A stretch of 16,021 nt of DNA from Candidatus Firestoneibacteriota bacterium (GTDB taxonomy: Bacteria > JACRDZ01): NCBI GenBank assembly GCA_016212735.1, contig JACRDZ010000017.1, positions 1 through 16,021 of the forward strand. The letters run 5' to 3'. The notes below the pieces were generated by a model. That model worked only from the letters and a program-made list of their open reading frames with translations. It searched no databases and had not been told where the DNA came from. This document shows, in pieces, positions 6,899-14,048 of the stretch. Numbering within the stretch: the stretch's first letter is position 1; every line of letters starts with the position of its first letter. A program made the translations under genes and the position numbers.

Positions 6899-7123
6899 CT
6901 ATTCAACAGCAATTACTTCTTTAACATCAGGTACTTCCTTTTTTAAAAATTGTTCTATCCCCATTTTAAGTGTCATTTTAGACATTGGGCAATGTCCGCA
7001 AGCACCTGTTAATCTTACTTTTACTGTTCCATCAGCCATTACTTCAACCAATTCTACATCTCCTCCATCATGTTGTAACATTGGTTTTACTTTTTCTAAG
7101 GCTGCTTTAATTTCTTCTAACAT
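6899..7123 (-). CDS. Nfu-type Fe-S cluster carrier (NifU C-terminal domain)
   Basis: Stand-alone NifU C-terminal (Nfu) domain protein of 74 residues, the normal minimal length. It carries an Fe-S cluster and passes it to target proteins. The signature LQHDGGDVELVEV (16-28) and GACGHCPMSKMTLKMGIE (40-57), with the two cluster cysteines C42 and C45, are intact. A strong GGAGGA ribosome site (7136-7131) is 7 bases before the ATG, and a perfect TTGACA -35 promoter lies upstream. It is the first gene of a two-gene operon with the iron-sulfur flavoprotein, whose four-cysteine cluster could be a client. Confidence 0.92.
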   Translation of the reverse strand: MLEEIKAALEKVKPMLQHDGGDVELVEVMADGTVKVRLTGACGHCPMSKMTLKMGIEQFLKKEVPDVKEVIAVE

Positions 7124-7168
7124 TAATTTATCCTCCTAAAATATTAAATTTTTGCGTAGACCCTAAGT

Positions 7169-7198
7169 ATAATAAAGTTGATTGCATATTATTGTCAA
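7169..7198 (-). promoter_or_regulatory. Promoter of the nfu-flavoprotein operon
   Basis: On the minus strand a perfect TTGACA (7198-7193) is followed after 18 bases by TATTAT (7174-7169, one mismatch to TATAAT). It lies in the 108-base gap between the stop of the 1201-residue gene and the Nfu start, so the operon is transcribed independently of the large gene upstream. Confidence 0.65.
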
Positions 7199-7231
7199 GA
7201 GAAATTAATATGAATTTGTTTCCGTGTTTCG

Positions 7232-10200
7232 TTACCTTGCACTTGCAGTATCAGGTATGCAAACGAATGATATTTCCCATCCATCGCCAGCACTCATTGA
7301 TTTCGGTCCGAATGTTTTTAGATTCATTTTATTTGGATCTTTTGGATCAGCAAAAGTTACGACAAGTGATGCATTTATATATTTTTTTAAATTATAATCA
7401 TGATTATTAATTTGTAAAACATATAAACCAGCAGTGGCTTGACGTAATGTTATAACTTCCTGTCCGACAGATCCTTTTCTGGAATATAATTGTAATTTAG
7501 CTCCCGGAATATCATATGATCGAGCTTTACGTGAAATCGATTTTCCTGATGGGCTTTTCAATACTAAATCAATATCAGTATCAGGAATATCCCAATTGAG
7601 AGTAATAATAGCATCATAATTTTTTAATCCGATTGTTTTTATTGTAATAGGTTCGCTTAAACCTATTTTCCCTTCGCTATTTGTAACTTGAACAACATAA
7701 CTATTTGTTTCAGCCTGAAGCATTACTTCATGACTGAACTCGCCATTTTCAACAATAATGTCAGTTGCTATATTATTACTAATGAGTTTAGCTTTGGTAA
7801 TAGTCGGATCAGTAACAGTTCCTCTAATTTTAATAATCGGATTTGTTATTAAATTAACTACTTCTCCGTCAGGAGGATAGATTATATTAACTTTTGGGAC
7901 AGCTTCCTTAAAAGGATTATAATTCAATTCAACTCTATCTGTTCTCACTACTCCTTTGGAATCTTCGCATTTAACCATAATAACATTCTTACCTTCTTTT
8001 AAATCAAGGTCAACATTGAAATATCCGTTTTCAACTTCTACTATACGTGTTTTGCCATCAACGGATATAATTACATTTCTTACTTTAACATCATCAATAA
8101 TTCCTGATATGCTTTGTTTTGGAGTACTTACAGTTGGACTGGCAGGAGACGCAATTGTTATTCCCGGATTAGTATCTATAGATACTACCTTGGAAGCCAT
8201 CATAAAAGATTGATTAAAATCTTTATTTGTAAGATAACCTGCAACAGGTGCATTAGTTACATTATCACCTTCAATAACACGATAGCTGCCGCGATAAATT
8301 CCCGGAGAAACCTCATTTAGAGGTATTTTACTTCTAAATAAACCAATATCAAAAAATGCAATATTTCCGGGATCACCTTCAAGAACAACTTCCAGTTCAT
8401 CCCCTTTACCTAATGTTCGGGTTGCATTGTGAGTTACAAGTAATATGTTAGGTGATTTAGCCTTACGTATTTCTGATTCAGTTGTTTTTGCCGCTTCCAT
8501 GCCTTTATGGATTTTTAAACCTTCAGGTAATTTTTCAAAGGTATCTTTTTTTATAATTTCTTTATTTTTAATTTGTTCGGAAATATCTTTCTTTTCTATA
8601 GCTTTAGCTTCAATTGTTTTTGCTTCTGATATAATATTTGGTTTAGATTCAGTTTGTGCAATGGCTTCTTTAGTTAAAACAATCTGCTTATCAGGAGTAA
8701 TTGTTTCTTGTTTTTTTTCTGTTTTACTTTTTTCAGCAGTATTTTTTTCAATTTCTTTTTTGTCAAGTATAGTTTTTATGTCAGATCTTTTAACATTTGG
8801 CGAAAAAAATATTTGTTCTTTATTGGAAATATTTTTTATTTGCTGATCAATTTTTTTCATTTCATCATATGTATATTTTTCAGTTGTATTTACTGAAATT
8901 TGTCCACCTCTTGATATCATTGTTAAAGGAACTGTTTTGCTTTTTGATGTATTCACAGGATTTCTATCGATTTTTCTTTCAAGTTTTTTTGCTTCAACAA
9001 CTTCATTTTTTTTATTTTTATCTTTTGTTAATATTTTTTTTATTTTTTCATTTTCAATAGGTTCTTCGATATTATAAGCTAAAACTGGCATGGCTTCGCG
9101 AGTTTTATATGTTGTCTCATAAGCAATTTTTATATTTTTTTTATCTTCTTTATCTTTAAATAATTCCCTATTTGTTTCTTTGGATACTTTTTTTATATCT
9201 GCAATCGATATATTTTTTTTAACAATTTGCTCGGTACTTGTTGGTTTAATATTCGTAGAGATTTCTTTTTTAAAATCAGATACAACAATATTTTCTTCAT
9301 ATACAGCTGCAGCTTTTTGAGGTAATGATGCTTTTATATTTTTTGTTTCGGATTTCAAGCTGAGTTTTGAGTCAACACGTTGTTTTAAAACATTATCACG
9401 TGTGACAATTTTATCTTTTTGAATTTCAGCCTGTTTTATTTTTTCCGATGATTTTAAATTAATGTTTTTGTTTAATTGTTTATCGGAAGATGTCGGGATT
9501 TTATTTTCAGAAATGGAATAATCAGTAATATGTTTTTCATCTTCGTCAAAAGCTATGAGCTTGTAAAAAGGATTATTTGGTTCGGCAGTTGTTAATTGAT
9601 TATCCTCACTATTAGGTTCGTAAACAGGATTAAACTGTTCTTTTTCAACTAATTTATTGTCATTAGCATTAGATTCATTAATTGGTTCATTATTTATGGT
9701 TTTTTGAGGTAATGATGCTTTTATATTTTTTGTTTCGGATTTCAAGCTGAGTTTTGAGTCAACACGCTGTTTTAAAACATTATCACGTGTGATAGCTTTA
9801 TCTTTTTGAATATCCGCTTTGTTTATTTTCTCTAATGGTTTTTGTTCTGCTTTTTTTTCAATATTTTTATAAACAGCTTTAGCTATTTTTTCATCCGCAA
9901 TTGATTCATTGATTTTTATGGCTTTTTCATCGGATATTAATTTTGGTTCATCAATAACTATTTTTTCAAATGTTTCTTTTTGCGAAATTTGTTTTATATT
10001 GATTTCTTTATTTATAGTCTGAATATTTTTTCCTTGTCCAGGGATAAGAGTACCTGAATTTGTGGCAATTAAATCAGGTTTTTCAATTTTTATTTTTTTC
10101 TCATCAAATTTTTTAAATTGAGAATCAAGCTCTTTTTTAACGATTTTTTCTTTTATCTCTTTTTCAGGATTTTTTAAATCTAATATTTTTTTTGCTGGGT

Positions 10201-10837
10201 CAGCTATCAAAGGTTGTTTTTCTATATCTTGTATTATAGGTTCTATTTCTTTTTTCATAAGATGACTCATCAAAGGAGACTTCTCGCTGATAGAGCGAAT
10301 TCCTCGTTCAATTCTAGTCGGCGGCAAAAATGTAGCACTTTTAGGAGTGGATTTATTTTTTATTTCATTGATATTTCTTATAAGTTTTTCTTCTACAAAT
10401 TTTTCCTGTACTAGTTGTTGATTTATTATAGGTTTTTTTTCTTCTTGTTCTTTTGTCGGTTTACTTTTAGTTAAATTTAAAAATTTTAATTTATTATTTT
10501 TTTCGGTTTCTGTTTTTTCTTTTTTCTTTTTATTTTTTATCTCAGCGCTGGAAGTTAAATTAATAATTTCGATATTTCTTCCAGCCTTTTTTTTTAAATT
10601 TTGATTGAATATTTTTGTCTGTTTCCATGGCAAAGAATCTATTTTGTGGGGTAATACATTTATTACAAAAAATAATATTATATGAATAGCTATAGATCCG
10701 ATCAAATGAAGAAGATCAGAATAAGCTTTTCTCTTGTAATATGAACTAAATTTTTCATCTTTGCGTAAATGATGACTATATTTAGAAACAGACTTTGTTT
10801 TATGTCTGTTTGCTGCCGAATGATGCCCTTTGTTCAA
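7232..10837 (-). CDS. TonB/TolA-like anchored giant protein with Ig and DUF2135 C-terminus
   Basis: A 1201-residue cell-envelope protein of unknown function. Residues 1-40 are short, basic and cytoplasmic. One membrane segment (about 41-63) contains SIAIH (48-52), the SxxxH pattern by which TonB and TolA couple to ExbBD/TolQR. Residues about 70-790 are a very Lys/Glu/Ile-rich, low-complexity stalk likely to be helical or extended in the periplasm. The C-terminus is folded: a beta domain with GDPGNIAFFDIG and PGIYRGSYRV (about 797-890), two Ig-like domains (about 891-974 and 981-1069), then a DUF2135/YfaP-like domain (about 1073-1195) with LNWDIPDTDIDLVL, SPSGK and AGLYVLQINN. The start is TTG; AGGA (10850-10847) lies 9 bases before it and no better start is near. 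No exbB/exbD or tolQ/tolR gene is in the window. A TolA-like envelope role is inference; a plain anchored stalk protein is the alternative. Confidence 0.8.
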   Translation of the reverse strand: MNKGHHSAANRHKTKSVSKYSHHLRKDEKFSSYYKRKAYSDLLHLIGSIAIHIILFFVINVLPHKIDSLPWKQTKIFNQNLKKKAGRNIEIINLTSSAEIKNKKKKEKTETEKNNKLKFLNLTKSKPTKEQEEKKPIINQQLVQEKFVEEKLIRNINEIKNKSTPKSATFLPPTRIERGIRSISEKSPLMSHLMKKEIEPIIQDIEKQPLIADPAKKILDLKNPEKEIKEKIVKKELDSQFKKFDEKKIKIEKPDLIATNSGTLIPGQGKNIQTINKEINIKQISQKETFEKIVIDEPKLISDEKAIKINESIADEKIAKAVYKNIEKKAEQKPLEKINKADIQKDKAITRDNVLKQRVDSKLSLKSETKNIKASLPQKTINNEPINESNANDNKLVEKEQFNPVYEPNSEDNQLTTAEPNNPFYKLIAFDEDEKHITDYSISENKIPTSSDKQLNKNINLKSSEKIKQAEIQKDKIVTRDNVLKQRVDSKLSLKSETKNIKASLPQKAAAVYEENIVVSDFKKEISTNIKPTSTEQIVKKNISIADIKKVSKETNRELFKDKEDKKNIKIAYETTYKTREAMPVLAYNIEEPIENEKIKKILTKDKNKKNEVVEAKKLERKIDRNPVNTSKSKTVPLTMISRGGQISVNTTEKYTYDEMKKIDQQIKNISNKEQIFFSPNVKRSDIKTILDKKEIEKNTAEKSKTEKKQETITPDKQIVLTKEAIAQTESKPNIISEAKTIEAKAIEKKDISEQIKNKEIIKKDTFEKLPEGLKIHKGMEAAKTTESEIRKAKSPNILLVTHNATRTLGKGDELEVVLEGDPGNIAFFDIGLFRSKIPLNEVSPGIYRGSYRVIEGDNVTNAPVAGYLTNKDFNQSFMMASKVVSIDTNPGITIASPASPTVSTPKQSISGIIDDVKVRNVIISVDGKTRIVEVENGYFNVDLDLKEGKNVIMVKCEDSKGVVRTDRVELNYNPFKEAVPKVNIIYPPDGEVVNLITNPIIKIRGTVTDPTITKAKLISNNIATDIIVENGEFSHEVMLQAETNSYVVQVTNSEGKIGLSEPITIKTIGLKNYDAIITLNWDIPDTDIDLVLKSPSGKSISRKARSYDIPGAKLQLYSRKGSVGQEVITLRQATAGLYVLQINNHDYNLKKYINASLVVTFADPKDPNKMNLKTFGPKSMSAGDGWEISFVCIPDTASAR
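9314..9424 (-). repeat. 111-bp in-frame direct repeat, copy B
   Basis: Nearly identical to 9701-9811, with 4 mismatches in 111 bases. The copies are 387 bases apart, exactly 129 codons, so both are read in the same frame. This copy encodes about residues 472-508 of the 1201-residue protein, with TRDNVLKQRVDSKLSLKSE shared by both copies. Confidence 0.9.
9701..9811 (-). repeat. 111-bp in-frame direct repeat, copy A
   Basis: Partner of 9314-9424, encoding about residues 343-379 of the stalk. Near-identity at the DNA level, including third codon positions, in an otherwise unconserved low-complexity region indicates a recent duplication or ongoing gene conversion. Confidence 0.9.
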
Positions 10838-10976
10838 TTTATAATTTCCTTTTTATAAAAACAAGAATATATTATATATCTTTTTAATTATTTTGAATAG
10901 TATAAATTTTTAATAATTTTTTAATTATTTGGATTTTGCATGTTATAATTATAAAAATGAATTTTATGGAGTCAAA
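10838..10976. promoter_or_regulatory. Divergent promoter region
   Basis: This 139-base gap separates two divergent genes. Facing right, an extended -10 (TG then a base then TATAAT, 10941-10949) precedes polX; no clear -35 is visible. Facing left, TATAAT on the minus strand (10876-10871) could serve the large envelope gene, with only a weak -35 candidate. Ribosome sites are AGGA at 10850-10847 (minus) and GGAG at 10968-10971 (plus). Confidence 0.5.
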
Positions 10977-12698
10977 ATGAATAATTATAAAATATCTGCA
11001 ATTTTTGAAGAAATAGCAAATATTCTTGAGGTCCAAAACGATAATCCCTTCCGTATTCGTTCATATCATAATGCAGCACGCATTATAAAAGATATGAGTG
11101 AAGAAATTGTCAATATTATTAATGAAAACCGTACTCTGGAAAACATTCCCGGTATAGGTAAGGGAATAGAGGAAAAAATTGAAGAGATTGTAAAAACAGG
11201 TACTTGTATTCTTCTCAAAGAACTTCATGGGAAATTCCCTCAAGGATTAATAGAATTATTAAAAATTGAAGGATTGGGCCCTAAAAAAATTAAATTATTA
11301 TATGAAAAATTAGGTGTAGATTCAGTAAAAAAGCTTTATGATTTTGCTTTATCGGGAAAAATTCGTGATTTGGAAGGTATGGGTGAAAAGACTGAAATTA
11401 AAATTCTTAAATCTATTGAAAATTATAATAAAGGATTTGGAAGATATAAGTTATCTATCGGATTTATTTTTAGTGAAGCAGTAATCAAATATTTAATAAA
11501 AAATGCCAGAGGTGTTATTAAAATTGAACCAGCAGGCAGTTTACGTCGCAGACAGGAAACCATAGGGGATCTGGATTTACTTGCAATTTGTTCTTCTGAC
11601 ACTGATATAATGGATAAATTTGTTGAATATGATGATATAAAAGAAATTTTAATGCATGGAGAAACTAAAAGTGTAATAAAGCTTTCAAATGGTTTACAGG
11701 TTGATTTACGTGTTCTGGATGAGGACTCTTTTGGTGCTGCATTGCATCATTTTACAGGTTCAAAATCTCATAATATTGCTATCCGTGATAGAGCAAAAGA
11801 AATGGGATTTAAAATAAATGAATATGGAATATTTGATAATAAAGATAAAAAAATCGGCGGAAAACTTGAAGAAGATATTTATCATAATATAGGTCTTAAA
11901 TTTATTGCTCCTGAATTAAGAGAAAATATGGGTGAAATAGAGGCTTCTTTAAATGGTACGCTTCCTGATTTAATAGAAAAAAAACAAATTCGCGGGGATC
12001 TTCAAATGCATACGATAGAATCGGACGGGAAGAATACTGTTCAAGAGATGGCTCAAAAAGCAAAAGAGCTTGGGTATGAATATATCGCCATAACAAATCA
12101 TTCCAAAGCAGTTAAAGTGGCTCATGGACTGGATGAAAAAAGATTAAGAAATCATCTGGAGCAAATTGATCTAATAAACGAGCAAGGTTCAGCAATACAT
12201 ATATTAAAAGGGATTGAAGCTGATGTTTTGGCTGACGGTTCAATGGATTTAGGTAATGATATTTTAAAAAAATGCGATGTTGTGATAGCAGCAATCCATT
12301 CTCATTTTAATTTACCTGAGAAGGAGATGACAAAACGAATTATAAAAGCTCTGGAAAATCCTTATGTAAATATTCTCGGTCATCCGACAGGAAGGCTTAT
12401 ATTGGAGCGTGAACCATATGCTGTCAATTTAAATGATATTTTTAAAGCAGCATATGAAAATAATGTAATAATGGAAATTAATGCTTATCCCGATCGTCTT
12501 GATTTGAAGGATATTCATGCGCGTCAAGCAAAGGAAATGGGTTTAAAATTAGTTATTTCAACAGATGCGCATTCAGCGTTGCAAATGGAAATGATGGATT
12601 TTGGGATTTTTGCGGCAAGACGTGCATGGCTTGAAAGCAATGATATAATAAATACTTATCCGTTAAAGCAACTGAAAGTTTTTTTAAATAAAAAATAA
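10977..12698 (+). CDS. polX: DNA polymerase/3'-5' exonuclease PolX
   Basis: Family X DNA polymerase fused to a PHP phosphoesterase domain, which fills small gaps and trims 3' ends in base-excision and other repair. The chosen ATG gives 573 residues, the usual bacterial PolX size; GGAG lies 5 bases upstream, while an in-frame TTG at 10929 overlaps the promoter and adds unrelated residues. The 8-kDa/HhH region includes NPFRIRSYHNAAR (23-35) and IPGIGKGIEEKI (57-68). The polymerase centre has GSLRRRQETIGDLDLL (187-202, D198 and D200) and VDLRV with the third Asp (D243). The PHP domain begins GDLQMHTIESDG (340-351) and continues with ITNHS, AAIHSHF, LGHPTGRL and STDAHS, so its metal ligands look complete. 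The next gene begins 13 bases after the stop, suggesting one transcript. Confidence 0.95.
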   Translation: MNNYKISAIFEEIANILEVQNDNPFRIRSYHNAARIIKDMSEEIVNIINENRTLENIPGIGKGIEEKIEEIVKTGTCILLKELHGKFPQGLIELLKIEGLGPKKIKLLYEKLGVDSVKKLYDFALSGKIRDLEGMGEKTEIKILKSIENYNKGFGRYKLSIGFIFSEAVIKYLIKNARGVIKIEPAGSLRRRQETIGDLDLLAICSSDTDIMDKFVEYDDIKEILMHGETKSVIKLSNGLQVDLRVLDEDSFGAALHHFTGSKSHNIAIRDRAKEMGFKINEYGIFDNKDKKIGGKLEEDIYHNIGLKFIAPELRENMGEIEASLNGTLPDLIEKKQIRGDLQMHTIESDGKNTVQEMAQKAKELGYEYIAITNHSKAVKVAHGLDEKRLRNHLEQIDLINEQGSAIHILKGIEADVLADGSMDLGNDILKKCDVVIAAIHSHFNLPEKEMTKRIIKALENPYVNILGHPTGRLILEREPYAVNLNDIFKAAYENNVIMEINAYPDRLDLKDIHARQAKEMGLKLVISTDAHSALQMEMMDFGIFAARRAWLESNDIINTYPLKQLKVFLNKK

Positions 12699-12711
12699 AA
12701 GGGAGCATCTG

Positions 12712-13986
12712 TTGAAATTTTTAATAAAAAAAATAATCTTGATCAGCTTTATATTAATATTCACAAACAGAATTCATGCTGGCAATGGTAGTAAAATTTT
12801 AATATACATGGATGAAAGCCAAACAAATCATTTAAAAGCTTATGGAGTTGCATACTGGATAATCTCGCAAGGACAGAATGTGGAATGGCTGCTTAATTAT
12901 AGAAATGGATCTTTTCTTACTGATAATAGTGACGCTATTCAAAAAAAGTGCAGCTTAAATGAAACCTCATTTGAAATTATTCCTGCCGGCAGTGTGCAGG
13001 TTATTTATAATGAAATAGAAAATAACAATATGGAAAAAGTTTTGCTTGAGAAAGCTCCTCTTATTGCTGTCTATACTCCTCCCGATAAAGAGCCATGGGA
13101 TGATGCGGTAACTCTGGCGTTAACTTATGCGGATATTCCGTATGATAAAATATGGGATAAAGAAGTATTGGATGGAAAGTTAACAAAATACGATTGGCTG
13201 CATCTGCATCATGAAGATTTTACCGGACAACACGGAAAATTTTACAGTTCATTTCGCAATGCTCCCTGGTATGTGCAAGAAGTAATAAGATTTAGGTCAA
13301 TGGCGCTTGAACTGGGGTATAATAGAGTGCAGGAATACAAATGCGCAGTTATAAAAAAGATAAAAGAGTATGTTGAAAAAGGTGGTTTTCTATTTGCCAT
13401 GTGCGCTGCGACAGATACTATTGATATTGCACTTTCCAGCGAAGGGATTGATATAGTTGCTCCTGAAATTGATGGTACTCCTATTGATCCTCAAGCCCAA
13501 GAAAAATTAGATTTTTCACGGACACTTGCATTTACTAATTTTAAAATAATAACAAATCCTTTTATTTATGAATTTTCAGATATTGATGTTAGCAATTATA
13601 ATACACTTGAAAATTCACATAAAGAAGATTTTATTCTTTTCGATTTTTCAGCAAAATATGATCCTGTTCCAACAATGCTAACGCAAAACCATCAGCGTAG
13701 AATTAAAGGATTTTTCGGTCAGACAACATCATTTAACAATAAAGTTGTTAAGGATAATGTTATTGTAATGGGAGAAATAGTGGATAAAACCCGTTCGAAG
13801 TATATCCACGGGAATTTAGGCAAGGGAACATTCACTTTTTTTGGTGGGCATGATCCTGAAGATTATAGTCATAAGGTTGGAGAAGGAGCTTCAAATTTAT
13901 CTTTACACAAACATTCACCGGGATACAGATTAATTTTAAATAATATTTTATTTCCTGCAGCAAAAAAGAAAAAACTTAAGACATAA
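12712..13986 (+). CDS. Conserved secreted protein, often mislabelled asparagine synthetase B
   Basis: Exported protein of 424 residues with a clear signal peptide (basic MKFLIKK, hydrophobic 8-18, likely cleavage after HA at 22-23). It belongs to a strongly conserved family that databases often call asparagine synthetase B, yet I see neither the N-terminal Cys nucleophile nor the PP-loop of that enzyme, so the name is misleading and the function unknown. Landmarks are DESQTNHLKAYGVAYW (34-49), QNVEWLLNYRNGSF, EKAPLIAVYTPP, KYDWLHLHHEDFTGQ, GGFLFAMCAATDTIDIAL, PTMLTQNHQRRIKGFFGQTT, YIHGNLGKGTFTFFGGHDPEDY, and a basic tail FPAAKKKKLKT. The many His, Asp and Glu residues suggest metal or sugar binding (inference). 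The start is TTG with GGGAG (12701-12705) 6 bases before it and a sensible signal peptide, so it is credible. It lies between polX and a multihaem cytochrome. Confidence 0.8.
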   Translation: MKFLIKKIILISFILIFTNRIHAGNGSKILIYMDESQTNHLKAYGVAYWIISQGQNVEWLLNYRNGSFLTDNSDAIQKKCSLNETSFEIIPAGSVQVIYNEIENNNMEKVLLEKAPLIAVYTPPDKEPWDDAVTLALTYADIPYDKIWDKEVLDGKLTKYDWLHLHHEDFTGQHGKFYSSFRNAPWYVQEVIRFRSMALELGYNRVQEYKCAVIKKIKEYVEKGGFLFAMCAATDTIDIALSSEGIDIVAPEIDGTPIDPQAQEKLDFSRTLAFTNFKIITNPFIYEFSDIDVSNYNTLENSHKEDFILFDFSAKYDPVPTMLTQNHQRRIKGFFGQTTSFNNKVVKDNVIVMGEIVDKTRSKYIHGNLGKGTFTFFGGHDPEDYSHKVGEGASNLSLHKHSPGYRLILNNILFPAAKKKKLKT

Positions 13987-13993
13987 TCAGCAA

Positions 13994-14022
13994 TTGATTT
14001 TAAATTGGATTTATGTTAAAAT
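13994..14022 (+). promoter_or_regulatory. Promoter of the multihaem cytochrome gene
   Basis: TTGATT (13994-13999) and TAAAAT (14017-14022) are 17 bases apart, and TG at 14014-14015 makes an extended -10. The element lies in the 62-base gap before the cytochrome ATG, so this gene may be expressed separately from polX and its neighbour. Confidence 0.5.
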
Positions 14023-14048
14023 AATTTAATTAAGGATTATAACCATAA

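Noticed and set aside
8445..9060. Plus-strand open frames inside the 1201-residue gene
   Set aside because: They are Phe/Ser-rich mirror images of the Lys/Glu-rich coding strand, with no ribosome sites or family motifs.
10929..10976. Longer PolX start at TTG 10929
   Set aside because: It would place the start in the promoter -10 region, lacks a ribosome site and adds 16 residues not typical of PolX; ATG 10977 has GGAG at the right distance.
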